This document shows positions 32,420-41,453 of a stretch of 64,000 nt of DNA, piece after piece. The stretch comes from Chloroflexota bacterium (lineage in GTDB: Bacteria; Chloroflexota; Limnocylindria; Limnocylindrales; CSP1-4). The translations under genes and the position numbers were made by a program. Position 1 is the stretch's first letter. Each line of letters opens with the position of its first letter. The stretch is from contig JAJYGH010000081.1 of assembly GCA_021785175.1 (NCBI GenBank), positions 16,163-80,162 of the forward strand, read 5' to 3'. The notes under the pieces were generated by a model. That model did not search any database. It was not told the DNA's origin and worked only from the letters and a program-made list of their open reading frames with translations.

Positions 32420-34042
32420 TCAGCTGCAGCGCGTGCCGGACTTCGGGACCGTCAGCGAGATCAGGTACGCATCGACCGCGCTGTCGATGCAGGCGCTCTG
32501 GCCGTACGCCGTGTGCCCCTGTCCGACCCGCGTGAGGAGCACGCCCGACCGGAGCTCGCCCGCGAGTTTGACGGCCCACGAGTACGGCGTCGCGGGGTCG
32601 CCTGTCGTCCCGATCACGACGATCGGGGGCGCGCCCGCGGCGCGCGGCGCGACGGGGTCGTGGGCCGGGTGGAACGGCCAGAAGGCGCACTCCAGGCCGC
32701 TGTACGCCTCGTTTGCCCCGAACCACGGCGCCTTCTGCTCGAGCGTCGTCGCGAGCTGCTCGTAGAACGACACGCTCGTCGGCACGACGGTGTCTGCGCA
32801 CGTCACCGCGGTGTTCGCCGCCGCGATGTTGCTGTACGTCCCGTTCGGGTTGCGCTGGTCGTAGGAGTCGGCGAGCCGCAGCAGGATCGAGCCATCGCCC
32901 GCCTGCGCGAGCGCGAGTCCCTGCCCCAGCGCTGGCCACGCGGACACGTCGTACAGCGCCGCCGTGACGCCGGTCAGTGCGACGCCCAGCGTCACCGGGC
33001 GGGGATCGCCGGATTCGAGGGCGGGCAGGGGCGACTGGTTGATGCGGGCCATGAGGGCGTCGAACGCGGCCTTCGGCTGGCCGCCGTTCGAGAACGCGCA
33101 GTTCTGGCTCGCGGCGCACGCCGTGAAGAAGGCGTTGAGGTTCGCGGAGAAGCTCTCCGCCTGCTGGATGAGGGAGTCGACGAACGGCAGCGTCGGATCG
33201 ACCGCGCCGTCCAGCACGAACGCACGGACGCGCGCCGGGTAGAGGTTGGCGTACGTCGAGCCCAGGAACGTGCCGTACGAAAAGCCGAGGTAGGTGAGCT
33301 TCGGATCCCCAAGGGCCGCCCGGATCGCGTCCATGTCCCTTGCCGCGTCGACCGTGCTCATGTACGGCAGCAGCGCCCCGCTGTGCGCCTCGCAGCCTGC
33401 GTCGAACGTCTTCGCGGCGTTGACGATCGCCTGCCGCTCGGCCGCGGTGGTCGGAATGGGATCGAGCGCGATCATGCGGTCCATCGTCGGCCCGCTCACA
33501 CACTCGATCGCGGGCTGGCTCGCCCCGACGCCGCGCGGATCGAAGCCGATGATGTCGAAGTGGGCGCGGAGGTTCGCCGAGAAGAGCGACTGCCCCGCCT
33601 CCCGCACGAACGTCACGCCGGAGTCGCCGGGCCCCCCGGGATCGGTCAGCAGGTCGCCGATCTTCGGTCCCGGGCCCATCGCGGGCAGCCGGATCAGCGC
33701 GAGGCGCATCGAACCGTTCGCAGGGTGGGCGTAGTCGACCGGAACGGTCACCGTCCCGCACTCGAACGGCGCACCGCAGGCCGTCCACGCGATCGTCCCG
33801 GACGGAGACGACGAGGGCAGCCCGGACGACGACGACGGAGCGGACGACGGAGGCACCGCCGACGATGCGGTCGACGCCGATGCAGACGGCGATCCGAAGG
33901 CGGACGCCTGCGCCGACACCGCTGCCGACGGGCTGAGCGGAGGCATGGTGCCGCTGGGATGGGTCGCGGTGCAGGCTGAGACGACGAGGCTCGCGAGCAG
34001 GATCAGGCCTCGGCGCGCGGCGGTCACGCGCGCGCGGTTCAC
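32420..34042 (-). CDS. Lipoprotein alpha/beta hydrolase (TAP-like peptidase)
   Basis: 540 aa from GTG 34042. A short basic start, a hydrophobic LILLASLVVSAC lipobox and a 60-residue Ser/Ala/Pro linker show an exported lipoprotein. The enzyme domain is alpha/beta hydrolase 1 plus a TAP-like C-terminal domain. The triad is Ser255 (GFSYG), Asp482 (GDPATP) and His510 (GQGHTAYG). Relatives are Streptomyces tripeptidyl aminopeptidase and the SlpD/E proteases. An upstream in-frame ATG (34123) exists but would bury the signal peptide. It is probably a scavenging peptidase or esterase. Confidence 0.87.
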   Translation of the reverse strand: MNRARVTAARRGLILLASLVVSACTATHPSGTMPPLSPSAAVSAQASAFGSPSASASTASSAVPPSSAPSSSSGLPSSSPSGTIAWTACGAPFECGTVTVPVDYAHPANGSMRLALIRLPAMGPGPKIGDLLTDPGGPGDSGVTFVREAGQSLFSANLRAHFDIIGFDPRGVGASQPAIECVSGPTMDRMIALDPIPTTAAERQAIVNAAKTFDAGCEAHSGALLPYMSTVDAARDMDAIRAALGDPKLTYLGFSYGTFLGSTYANLYPARVRAFVLDGAVDPTLPFVDSLIQQAESFSANLNAFFTACAASQNCAFSNGGQPKAAFDALMARINQSPLPALESGDPRPVTLGVALTGVTAALYDVSAWPALGQGLALAQAGDGSILLRLADSYDQRNPNGTYSNIAAANTAVTCADTVVPTSVSFYEQLATTLEQKAPWFGANEAYSGLECAFWPFHPAHDPVAPRAAGAPPIVVIGTTGDPATPYSWAVKLAGELRSGVLLTRVGQGHTAYGQSACIDSAVDAYLISLTVPKSGTRCS

Positions 34043-34179
34043 TGGGGTCGGCTCACGGGCGGTTTCCCTGTCTGACGCGACACGAGTCGGTCGCTGACGG
34101 CCATCGTACGGCTCGTTCGTCATTCCCCGCCGGCCGCAGGCAGTCGGCCCGGAGCGCCCCGGTCGGCTACCCTTGCCGC

Positions 34180-35034
34180 ATGTCTCTCGCCCCGTCGGAC
34201 CTCTTCTGTCCATCGTGCGGCGGGTACGTCCACCCGTTCCTCGACGCCTGCCCCGCGTGTCGTGGCCGGTCCCATGGCCGATATTCCGAGGCCGCACGGG
34301 GCGAGGACCTCGGGCTCGCGCGGCTCCTCCGCCACCCCGTCGTGCTCGAGCGAGTCTCTGCGCTCACCCGGACGTTCGCGCTCCAGACGGCGCGCGGAGT
34401 CGGTGCGCTGTCGGGCGTGCTGGGAACGGAGGAAGAGGAGGAAGCCGATCTGGTCGGCCTCCTCAACTACTTCGCGATCCGCGCCCGGTACCGCGCGTGG
34501 CTGGACCAGGCGTCCCCACAGGACGACCTCCGGCTGCACCTCGAACCCGACCGTCTCGTGCTGCACCGCGCGCGGCCCGCGGACACGGTCCTCGACATCG
34601 AGCTGCACACCCTTCGCTCGATCGGCCGGCCCGTCGCGAGCGGCGCGCCTGCGCCGGGAGTCCTCATCCACGGGGTGGAGCTGACAGGCACGCACGCGCG
34701 CCAGGGGAGGCCGGTCACGATCCATCTCGGGAACCCGGGCGGCCTGTTCAGCACCAGGGCGCGGCCGGATCATTTCCAGGTGCTCGGCTGGGCCATCGGC
34801 ATCCTGGCGGGCATGGCGGCGGAGCGGCGCTGGCGGGACGTCGGTGTTGCGGAGCACGCGCGCGAGATCGGAGAGGCCGGCGCCGGCGCCGACCCCGGCA
34901 CCCGCCCCGGCGTCGACGGAGCATTCTCGGTCCCGAGCCTGCCGGACGGGACGCGCGGGCCTTTGGCCGGTGACGCGGCAACTGCGGCCGAGGGCGACGG
35001 GCGACCGGAAGGGGAGGTGCCGGCGGCCGGCTGA
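34180..35034 (+). CDS. Zinc-ribbon hypothetical protein
   Basis: A 284-aa protein starting with a zinc ribbon (CPSC...CPAC, residues 10-27). A helical stretch follows, with an acidic EEEEEADLVGLLNYFAIRARYRAWL segment. The central beta-rich part (DDLRLHLEPDRLVLHR... SIGRPVASG... PVTIHLGNPGG) is reminiscent of a small PH-like barrel, but I do not recognise it. A hydrophobic VLGWAIGILAGMAAE segment is too short or polar to call a membrane helix with confidence. The C-terminal 60 residues are disordered. It is divergent from the lipoprotein gene. Confidence 0.6.
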   Translation: MSLAPSDLFCPSCGGYVHPFLDACPACRGRSHGRYSEAARGEDLGLARLLRHPVVLERVSALTRTFALQTARGVGALSGVLGTEEEEEADLVGLLNYFAIRARYRAWLDQASPQDDLRLHLEPDRLVLHRARPADTVLDIELHTLRSIGRPVASGAPAPGVLIHGVELTGTHARQGRPVTIHLGNPGGLFSTRARPDHFQVLGWAIGILAGMAAERRWRDVGVAEHAREIGEAGAGADPGTRPGVDGAFSVPSLPDGTRGPLAGDAATAAEGDGRPEGEVPAAG

Positions 35035-35123
35035 CCGCGGCACGCCCGAAGCCAGCGGGCGCGCGTCGGGCGTCGGTTGCCGGTCCTGCCTGCGGTTCGC
35101 GTCAGCCCGGGTTCGAGGCGCGT

Positions 35124-35369
35124 TCAGTCCTGCGTGTCCGCCCAGCGACCCGCGAGGTACGTCGCGGCCGCGCGTTCGAGCACCCACGCCTGGCACTCGA
35201 CCTCGACGCACTGATCCGTCCCGGTGCCGCACGAGAACTCACAGTGCCGCGCGATGCGGTCGAGCAGCGCGACGGCTGCGTCGACGCCGGGCGGCGTCCA
35301 CGTGCCCGTCACCGACAGCACGGCGGCGGGATCGGGCAGGTCGGGCGGCAGGGACGATCGAGTCGACAT
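35124..35369 (-). CDS. Small Cys-containing hypothetical protein
   Basis: 81 aa from ATG 35369, preceded by a well placed GGAGG ribosome site on the minus strand. The frame extends further upstream but that part lacks coding character. Four closely spaced Cys (CEFSC...CVEVEC) suggest a metal or disulfide site in a helical mini-domain. The function is unknown. Confidence 0.6.
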   Translation of the reverse strand: MSTRSSLPPDLPDPAAVLSVTGTWTPPGVDAAVALLDRIARHCEFSCGTGTDQCVEVECQAWVLERAAATYLAGRWADTQD

Positions 35370-35509
35370 CGAGGACCTCCAGCGGGAGATCCCGACGTTA
35401 CGGCCTCGGCCGGACGGCCGGCGAGGGTCGTTCGGCCCGTCCGCGCCCGCTGGAGCGGGCGGGCAGGCTGCGGCCGGTGGCCGATCGGCGGTGGCCGATC
35501 GGCGGCGGA

Positions 35510-36286
35510 TCAAGGAGCAATCCGGTGGATCAGGCTGCTGACCGCGAAGCCGACCGCGGCAGCGCCAAGCCCGATCACGAGCATCTGGAGCCCGTTCCTG
35601 CGCCAGTCTCCGACGAGCGTGACCGACGAGTAGACGCCGACCCCGAACAGCACGATCGCGCTCAGGACGATCGCGGTGACGAGAGCCGGCGTGCGCGCCA
35701 GGATCACGAACGGCGCCAGCGGGATCAGGTGCCCGATGAGGGTTGCGATCGTGATGACGACGGAGCTGCGGACGATGTCGCCGTTTCTGACAGGCTGCAG
35801 GTGCAATTCCTCATCCATCATCGTCTGCAGCCAGCGATCGCGGTTCGCCGTGATCGTGTCGACGACCTGCTCCAGCAGCTCCCCGCGGAAACCCTTCGCG
35901 GCGTAGATCTCGCGGATCTCCTGGCGCTCGACGTCCGGCACCGTGTCGATCTCGCCGGACTCTCGCTCGCGTTCGGCCAGGTAGTAGTCACGCTCGGACA
36001 CTGTCGACGTGTAGCCGACGGCCCCCATCGAGATCGACTCGGTGATCGCGGCCGCGAGCCCGGTGGCGACGAGGATCGGTGTCGATCCTCCGGCTGCGAT
36101 GACGCCCAGGATGATCCCGAGGATGTTCACGAGGCCATCCTGGCCCCCCAGGATCACGTCCCGGAGCCAGTTCGTCTCGCGGTGCATCTCGCGGTGCTCC
36201 GGGACTCCGGCTGCGGCGTCGCCACTGGGCTGTACCGCCCGGCCCAGCCTGCTGGCCGGGGCGCGGGCATTCGAGTCGGCTGCCAC
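35510..36286 (-). CDS. VIT1/CCC1-family iron/manganese transporter
   Basis: About 258 aa. The first segment after a soluble N-terminus is NWLRDVILGGQDGLVNILGIILGV, the hallmark of VIT1/CCC1. It is followed by GLAAAITESISMGAVGYTS, a cytoplasmic acidic metal-binding stretch with ExxE pairs (about 60 residues), and three more membrane helices. The family moves Fe2+ or Mn2+ out of the cytoplasm. Start choices are GTG 36286 (used; a GGGAG lies close upstream) or ATG 36187 with a better spaced GGAG. The latter would remove 33 disordered residues. Confidence 0.85.
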   Translation of the reverse strand: MAADSNARAPASRLGRAVQPSGDAAAGVPEHREMHRETNWLRDVILGGQDGLVNILGIILGVIAAGGSTPILVATGLAAAITESISMGAVGYTSTVSERDYYLAERERESGEIDTVPDVERQEIREIYAAKGFRGELLEQVVDTITANRDRWLQTMMDEELHLQPVRNGDIVRSSVVITIATLIGHLIPLAPFVILARTPALVTAIVLSAIVLFGVGVYSSVTLVGDWRRNGLQMLVIGLGAAAVGFAVSSLIHRIAP

Positions 36287-36537
36287 GTGCTCCCTCTGCT
36301 GTCGTCGAGTCGAAGGTGCCCTCGCGGGGGCCGCGGGAGCGATGGCATGAGCGCCATCCGCCTTGCATGCGCGGACCACCGGGGCCGGGCCTGCCCTGGC
36401 GGGGTCAGCGGCCCGGCGTCGTTACGTGGCCGCAGCACGTCCCCTGCTGCGTCGCGGTGCCGTTCGCAAGGCCCGGCGCGCCACGCTTCGCGCATCCAAC
36501 CGCGCGAACGTGCTCCCGGCGGCCGGGAGGAGGCAGC

Positions 36538-37401
36538 ATGCACCTGATCACCACGGTCTACGCGCCGGTCCTTGCGCTCTCGGGACTCGTGCTTCTCCTG
36601 GGCGTGATCGCCTGGGCGCGCGACGCCAGGGCCGGAGACCCGGTCGTGGACCACGCGCGCCGCGTATCGCGTGTGCGACAGTTCGCCGCCGCGGGCCGGC
36701 GCGCCGAGGTGCTGGCGGCGTCCGGTGTCGTGGCGCGCGTCCGGAGGCGGCCGCAGCGGCGGATCGTGGGGTGGGTGACCGTCCGCGCGAGCCTCCGCGC
36801 GATCGCACATCGCGTCGATGGCGCGGTCGGGTCGGCCGCGGCGGGAGCCCGGGCGGCCGGTCGCCGATCGCAGGCGCGCATGTCGCAGGCCCGCAGCCGG
36901 GGGGCGGCGAGTTCGTACGGACGGTCGCCGGGCACGACGTGGGCCTCGGGAACCGCCGCGGTGGCGCGCGGGTCGCGCATCGCCTGGCGCCGGCTGTCGG
37001 ACGCAGCGGTCCGTGCGGACGCCGCGGCGGTTGCGGCCCAGCGGAAGCTGGTCGGGTCCGTGGAGGAGTGGGCCGCGAGCGTTCGCGCACGAGCGCGCGA
37101 CGGCGCACGAACCGACGGGGCACGAACCGACGGCGCACGAACCGACGGCGAACGAACCGACGGGGCACGAAGGCCCGCGCCCCGCGGGATCCACCTTCCC
37201 ACGACGGCCGAGATCGAGGCGGCCATCCGCGATGCCGAGGCTGCGGTTCGCGACCGCGTCGTCGCGCCGCACGTCTCCGAGACGTCCAACACGCGGATTG
37301 CGGTCGACGAGGCCGTCGTGGCCGGTCCGCGCGGCACGCGCGCCGGGACGATCCCCGCCGACGTACTCTCCGCCGAAGGCGATCGCCCCAACTCCCGCTG
37401 A
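36538..37401 (+). CDS. Membrane-anchored basic repeat protein
   Basis: 287 aa from ATG 36538, with a strong GGGAGGAGG site just before. Residues 5-25 form one membrane helix. The rest is a very basic Arg/Ala-rich chain with probable coiled or helical stretches and a run of GARTD pentapeptides near residues 190-210. The C-terminal 75 residues are more balanced. I do not recognise it. A membrane-tethered, nucleic-acid- or envelope-binding role is only a guess from charge. Confidence 0.55.
   Translation: MHLITTVYAPVLALSGLVLLLGVIAWARDARAGDPVVDHARRVSRVRQFAAAGRRAEVLAASGVVARVRRRPQRRIVGWVTVRASLRAIAHRVDGAVGSAAAGARAAGRRSQARMSQARSRGAASSYGRSPGTTWASGTAAVARGSRIAWRRLSDAAVRADAAAVAAQRKLVGSVEEWAASVRARARDGARTDGARTDGARTDGERTDGARRPAPRGIHLPTTAEIEAAIRDAEAAVRDRVVAPHVSETSNTRIAVDEAVVAGPRGTRAGTIPADVLSAEGDRPNSR
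37102..37170 (+). repeat. 15-bp in-frame tandem repeat
   Basis: Units of 15 bp starting GGCGCACGAACCGAC repeat 4.6 times at 37102-37116, 37117-37131, 37132-37146, 37147-37161 and 37162-37170. Units differ at one or two bases. The length is a multiple of three, so copy-number change would alter only the number of Gly-Ala-Arg-Thr-Asp pentapeptides in the encoded protein. Confidence 0.9.
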
Positions 37402-37554
37402 CGCCGATCGGCCCATTCCGCGGCGGGCGCCGCTGACCCCTGCGCGTCCCGTGGGTTCACGCAGCGGCGGACGCCGACGGCGAGACCCCCGCTCAGGCCG
37501 GCGCCGCTTGCGGCGATTCGCTCGCGCCGTCGCACGCGGTCGGACGATCCTTGA

Positions 37555-37560
37555 CATAAT
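37555..37560 (+). promoter_or_regulatory. Candidate -10 element for PAP2-mtnP transcript
   Basis: CATAAT matches the -10 consensus at five of six positions and is conspicuous in this GC-rich DNA, 82 bp before the GTG start at 37642. The region where a -35 should lie (about 37531-37537) is weak. An overlapping TTGACA (37551-37556) has no good -10 downstream. Confidence 0.3.
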
Positions 37561-37641
37561 CCTGCCGGCGGCTGTTCCAGTTTCACGTCCGCCGCCTCCT
37601 CACCCACAGCTCGGGGCGCAGATGACGGACCTTCCTGCACG

Positions 37642-38946
37642 GTGACGACCGAGGAGACCACCACGACGCGGGGCGCGACCCCGGCGGAAGCGCCGTCCCC
37701 GACCAGGCTCGGCCGCCGCAACGAGCGGCTGATGATGATCGGGGTCGTGGGCTACAGCATCCTCGTCGTCCTCCTGATGTTCTTCCGCGGCGTCGAGATC
37801 ACGCCCGACGTCATGGCGGTGGCGTTCGGTCTGGGCGCAGTGATCCTCGGTCGCGGCCGGCTCTTCCTGCGCGACTGGCTCCCGTTCGTCGTCCTGTTCC
37901 TGGCGTACGAGCTCATGCGCGGCCTGGCGGACAACGTCGGGCTGCCGGTCCACATCACCGACATGGTGACCGCCGAGCGGCTCGTCGCGCTCGGGCACAT
38001 CCCGTCGCAGATCCTGCAGGATGCCTTCCACCCGGCGCACGGCGTCGACATCGTCGCCGAGTTCGCGACCGTGGTGTACATGCTCCACTTCGCGCTGCCG
38101 CTCGTGACCGGCTTCATCCTGTGGGTCTGGCGCCGTAGCCACTACTACGACTTCGTGGCGGCGCTGATCCTGCTGAGCCTGGTGGGCTTCGTGACGTTCG
38201 TGCTGATCCCCACCGCACCGCCCTGGTACGCGGCCCAGGTCGGGGCCCTCAACGGCCCGAACGGCCACCCCGTCATCTCGTATCTCAAGCCGGGCGCGTT
38301 CGACACGCTGGCGAACTTCTTCGGGTTCAAGTCCGACTACATCTACACCTACGTGTTCTACGACGTGAACCCGAACGGGTTTGCGGCGTGGCCGTCGCTC
38401 CACGTCGGCTATCCGTTCCTGTCGTTCCTCGTGCTGCGGCGCGCGTTCGGCAAGATCGGCTGGATCGGCTTCATCTACACGCTGCTCGTCGCGTTCTCCG
38501 TGATGTACACCGGCGACCACTGGCTCATCGACGCGATCGGCGGCGTCTCGTACGCCTACGTCTCCTACTACGCGATCACGCGCGCCTCCGTCGTCCAGCG
38601 CCGCCTCGCGGCACTGCGAGACGACACCCTCTCGACCGGCGGCATGGGAAGCTTCCGGGGGTGGGTGACGTCCCTGCCGTCGTCGGTCTCCTGGCCGATG
38701 CTCCTGCTCGGCATCGGCGTCGCACTCGCCGGCGTGAGCGGCGTCCAGGCCATGGAGCACTCGGGCGAGACGGCCACCTGGCTCTACCTCGTGCCGTGGG
38801 CGATCGTCCTCGCGGGCGTGTGGCTCATCGCGGTTGCCGTGCTCAGGCATCGCGCTCCCGCGCCCCGGACCGGGGCCGCCGTTGCGGTGCCGGCCGACGA
38901 TCCCCCCGATCGCACCGATGCCCCGCCCCCGGAGGCGGCCGGGTGA
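37642..38946 (+). CDS. PAP2-superfamily membrane phosphatase/inositolphosphotransferase
   Basis: 434 aa, with about eight membrane helices after a 25-residue polar start. The catalytic motifs are AAWPSLHVGYP and YTGDHWLIDAIGG, both with the conserved His. The arrangement resembles the PAP2_3 group related to Aur1/inositol-phosphoceramide synthase, which moves or removes phospho-head groups on lipids. The C-terminal 40 residues are Pro/Asp-rich. The stop overlaps mtnP by GTGA, although no functional link is obvious. Confidence 0.85.
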   Translation: MTTEETTTTRGATPAEAPSPTRLGRRNERLMMIGVVGYSILVVLLMFFRGVEITPDVMAVAFGLGAVILGRGRLFLRDWLPFVVLFLAYELMRGLADNVGLPVHITDMVTAERLVALGHIPSQILQDAFHPAHGVDIVAEFATVVYMLHFALPLVTGFILWVWRRSHYYDFVAALILLSLVGFVTFVLIPTAPPWYAAQVGALNGPNGHPVISYLKPGAFDTLANFFGFKSDYIYTYVFYDVNPNGFAAWPSLHVGYPFLSFLVLRRAFGKIGWIGFIYTLLVAFSVMYTGDHWLIDAIGGVSYAYVSYYAITRASVVQRRLAALRDDTLSTGGMGSFRGWVTSLPSSVSWPMLLLGIGVALAGVSGVQAMEHSGETATWLYLVPWAIVLAGVWLIAVAVLRHRAPAPRTGAAVAVPADDPPDRTDAPPPEAAG

Positions 38947-39953
38947 GCACGATGGACGACCGCGGTTGCGTCATGCGATACGACGCGGCCCGGACGCGCG
39001 CCGGGAACGAGCGGCGGCGGCAGGGGCTGCCCGCGCCGGCCGAGGCGTCGCTTGGCGTCATCGGCGGCTCGGGCCTGTACGAGATCGAGGGGCTGGGTGA
39101 CGTCGTCGAGGTCCGGCCCGAGACGCCCTACGGTCCGCCGTCCGATGCGCTCGTCGTGGGGACGCTCGGCAACACGCGCGTCGCGTTCCTTCCGCGCCAC
39201 GGCCGGGGGCACCGCCTGACACCCTCCGAGGTCCCGTACCGCGCCAACGTGTACGCGCTCAAGCTGCTGGGCGTGGGCGAGGTCGTCGCGGTGTCGGCGT
39301 GCGGGTCCCTGAAGGAGGAGATCCGGCCGCGCGACGTCGTGGTCCCCGACCAGTTCATCGACCGCACGAAGAACCGGCCGGCGACGCTGTACGGGGGCGG
39401 GGTCGTCGTGCACGTCGCGTTCGCCGATCCCTTCTGCCCGACGCTCTCGGCCCGGCTCGCCGTCCTCGCCGAGGCCGTCTTCGAGCAGTCGGACCGCGAG
39501 GCCGGCGTGGCGGGCACGGACGTGGCGCGGCGAGTGCATCGCGGCGGCACGTATGTCGCGATGGAGGGGCCGCAGTTCTCGACCCGCGCGGAGTCGAACC
39601 TCTACCGCAGCTGGGGAGCGAGCGTCATCGGGATGACGGGTCTCCCCGAGGCGAAGCTGGCTCGCGAGGCCGAGCTGTGCTACGGGATGCTCGCCTACGC
39701 GACGGACTACGACTGCTGGCACGAAGGCGAGGAGGCGGTGACCGTCGCCCAGGTCGTCGGGAACCTCGGCGCGAACGTCGCGTCCGCACGTTCGATCCTC
39801 ACTCGGCTCGCGTCCGACGGACTGCCGACGCGCGACGCCTGCGGATGCGCCGCGGCCCTCGAGAACGCGATCCAGACCGACCCCGCCTCGCTCGACCGGG
39901 CGCGGGTGCGCGAGCTTTCGTTGCTCCTTGGCGGCCAGCTTCCGACCGACTGA
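38943..39953 (+). CDS. mtnP: S-methyl-5'-thioadenosine phosphorylase
   Basis: Up to 336 aa. MtnP splits methylthioadenosine with phosphate to adenine and methylthioribose-1-phosphate in methionine salvage. Motifs are GVIGGSGLYEIEG, the phosphate-binding RHGRGHRLTPSEVPYRAN, SACGSLKEEI, YVAMEGPQFSTRAES, the purine-site IGMTGLPEAKLAREAELCY and TDYDCWH. The start may be GTG 38943 (4-nt overlap), ATG 38952 or ATG 38973, since the first 35 residues are not conserved. A related purine nucleoside specificity (for example methylthioinosine) cannot be excluded. Confidence 0.9.
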   Translation: MSTMDDRGCVMRYDAARTRAGNERRRQGLPAPAEASLGVIGGSGLYEIEGLGDVVEVRPETPYGPPSDALVVGTLGNTRVAFLPRHGRGHRLTPSEVPYRANVYALKLLGVGEVVAVSACGSLKEEIRPRDVVVPDQFIDRTKNRPATLYGGGVVVHVAFADPFCPTLSARLAVLAEAVFEQSDREAGVAGTDVARRVHRGGTYVAMEGPQFSTRAESNLYRSWGASVIGMTGLPEAKLAREAELCYGMLAYATDYDCWHEGEEAVTVAQVVGNLGANVASARSILTRLASDGLPTRDACGCAAALENAIQTDPASLDRARVRELSLLLGGQLPTD

Positions 39954-40812
39954 CGGGGGCGGAAGGCCGCCCCCGCCGCTGATCGACACCGCCGGCCTCC
40001 GGGCGCTGCTCGGCGACCCGGCGACCCGGATCGTCGACGCGCGCTGGTACCTCGGACGCCCCGGCGAAGGGCGCGCGGCGTACGAGCGCGGGCACGTCCC
40101 GGGGGCCATCCACCTCGATCTCGACGACGACCTCAGCGTGCCCGGCGGACCCGGCCGGCATCCGCTCCCCGATCCCGCGGCGTTCGCCCGGCGAATGGGC
40201 GGGGCGGGGATCGGGGTGGAGCACCGGGTGGTGGCGTACGACGACGCCGGCGGGTGGGTCGGTGCCCGGCTGTGGTGGATGCTCGAGCGGCTGGGGCACC
40301 CGTGGGTCCGCGTGCTCGACGGTGGGATCGGCGCGTGGATGGCGGCGGGGGGCCCGCTCGTGACGGAGGTGCCGGCGTGGCCCGAGGCCAGCTTCGAGCC
40401 ACGGTCCGGCTGGTCCGGCACGATCGATCGTGACGAGCTCCGCCGCCGGCTCGGGACGGTGGTGCTGCTCGACGCGCGGGCGGCCGCGCGATACCGGGGC
40501 GAGGTCGAGCCGATCGACCCGGCGGCGGGCCACATCCCGACGGCGTTGAGCGCGCCCTACGAGCAGAACCTCGGGCCGGACGGCCGCTTCCTGCCCGTCG
40601 AGGCCCTCGCGGCACGGTTCCAGGACCTCGGCGCGGACGGCACGACCGAGGTCGTGACGTACTGCGGGAGCGGCACGTCAGCGCTCCACCATGCGCTCGC
40701 GATGCGGCTGCTCGGGCTCCCCGATCCCACGCTGTACGTCGGCTCGTGGAGCGACTGGAGCACGGCGGGGTATCCCGTCGCGACGGGGCCCGAGCCGGGC
40801 GAGCCGGGATGA
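39928..40812 (+). CDS. Two-domain rhodanese-type sulfurtransferase
   Basis: 294 aa with two rhodanese domains (residues 18-140 and 165-285). The first is inactive. The second has the catalytic loop VTYCGSGTSAL with the active Cys. Relatives are thiosulfate and 3-mercaptopyruvate sulfurtransferases. The start is TTG 39928, overlapping mtnP by 26 nt. Coupling with mtnP fits sulfur-metabolite salvage, but that is inference. Confidence 0.88.
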   Translation: MAASFRPTDGGGRPPPPLIDTAGLRALLGDPATRIVDARWYLGRPGEGRAAYERGHVPGAIHLDLDDDLSVPGGPGRHPLPDPAAFARRMGGAGIGVEHRVVAYDDAGGWVGARLWWMLERLGHPWVRVLDGGIGAWMAAGGPLVTEVPAWPEASFEPRSGWSGTIDRDELRRRLGTVVLLDARAAARYRGEVEPIDPAAGHIPTALSAPYEQNLGPDGRFLPVEALAARFQDLGADGTTEVVTYCGSGTSALHHALAMRLLGLPDPTLYVGSWSDWSTAGYPVATGPEPGEPG

Positions 40813-41138
40813 TGGGCCGGGCGCGTCGGGGCCGAGTCCGCGTCCCGCTCCCGATCGCCGTGCCCGCGCACGCCGCCGCCACCCTGCTCCGGCCCGGCGA
40901 CACCGTCGCCGTCCACCGGCCTGGTCATCCCGACCGGCGCCGCCGGATCGCCGGTCCCGTCACCGTCCTGGCGGCCAGGCCGGCCTCGCGACGACCCTCC
41001 CGCCCGCGGCAGCTCCGCTCGTGGCCGCGTGCTCGTCGGGACGGTGCACGGCGTCGTCGAAGTGTCCGTCGGCTGACGGTCCCCGGTTCCTCCAGGGGCC
41101 GCCTGTCGCGCCGCCTCCGATCACGCCGGGTGGGTTGA
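40809..41138 (+). pseudogene. Possible frameshifted SAF/CpaB-like gene
   Basis: ATG 40809 overlaps the sulfurtransferase stop (ATGA). Its first 50 codons read like an SAF/CpaB-type domain (VPLPIAVPAHAAATLLRPGDTVAV... GPVTVLAARP). After this the frame turns Arg-rich and loses coding character, while another frame (GRVLVGTVHGVVEVSVG, stop 41074-41076) looks better. This suggests a frameshift in a small gene, but it could equally be spurious. Confidence 0.35.
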
Positions 41139-41158
41139 CGCCGGCTCGCGCCCGCGCT

Positions 41159-41434
41159 TCAGCGCGCGCTCGACCCGCCGGCGACAGCGGGCAGGACGTG
41201 CACGACGCCGTGCGCCGGGACGGGCGTGGACAGGTCGGCCGGATGCGTGTCGACGAACACGTTGATGTACTCGCGGAGGGCCGGACCGGGCACGCAGAGC
41301 CGGTCACGCATCCCCGGCCACCGCGCGTCGAGCGCGTCGATCACCTCCGCGACCGTCGACCCGTCGACGGACACCCGGCGGTCCGCGCCCGGGAACAGCG
41401 CGACCAGTGAGCGCGGCAGGACCACGGTCACCAT
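41159..41434 (-). CDS. MoaD/ThiS-like ubiquitin-fold protein
   Basis: 91 aa with the beta-grasp pattern of MoaD/ThiS and archaeal SAMP proteins: VTVVLPRSL, STVAEVIDALDARWPGMRDRL, then YINVFVDTHPADL and VVHVLPAVAGG. The essential diglycine (Gly86-Gly87) is not terminal but followed by Ser-Ser-Ala-Arg, so it would need trimming before activation. It starts 19 bp after the BNR-repeat gene, on the same strand. This pairing recurs in related bacteria, as far as I recall, which hints at a modifier-target or sulfur-carrier role. Confidence 0.8.
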   Translation of the reverse strand: MVTVVLPRSLVALFPGADRRVSVDGSTVAEVIDALDARWPGMRDRLCVPGPALREYINVFVDTHPADLSTPVPAHGVVHVLPAVAGGSSAR

Positions 41435-41453
41435 CTCGTGGTCGTCCCCGCCA

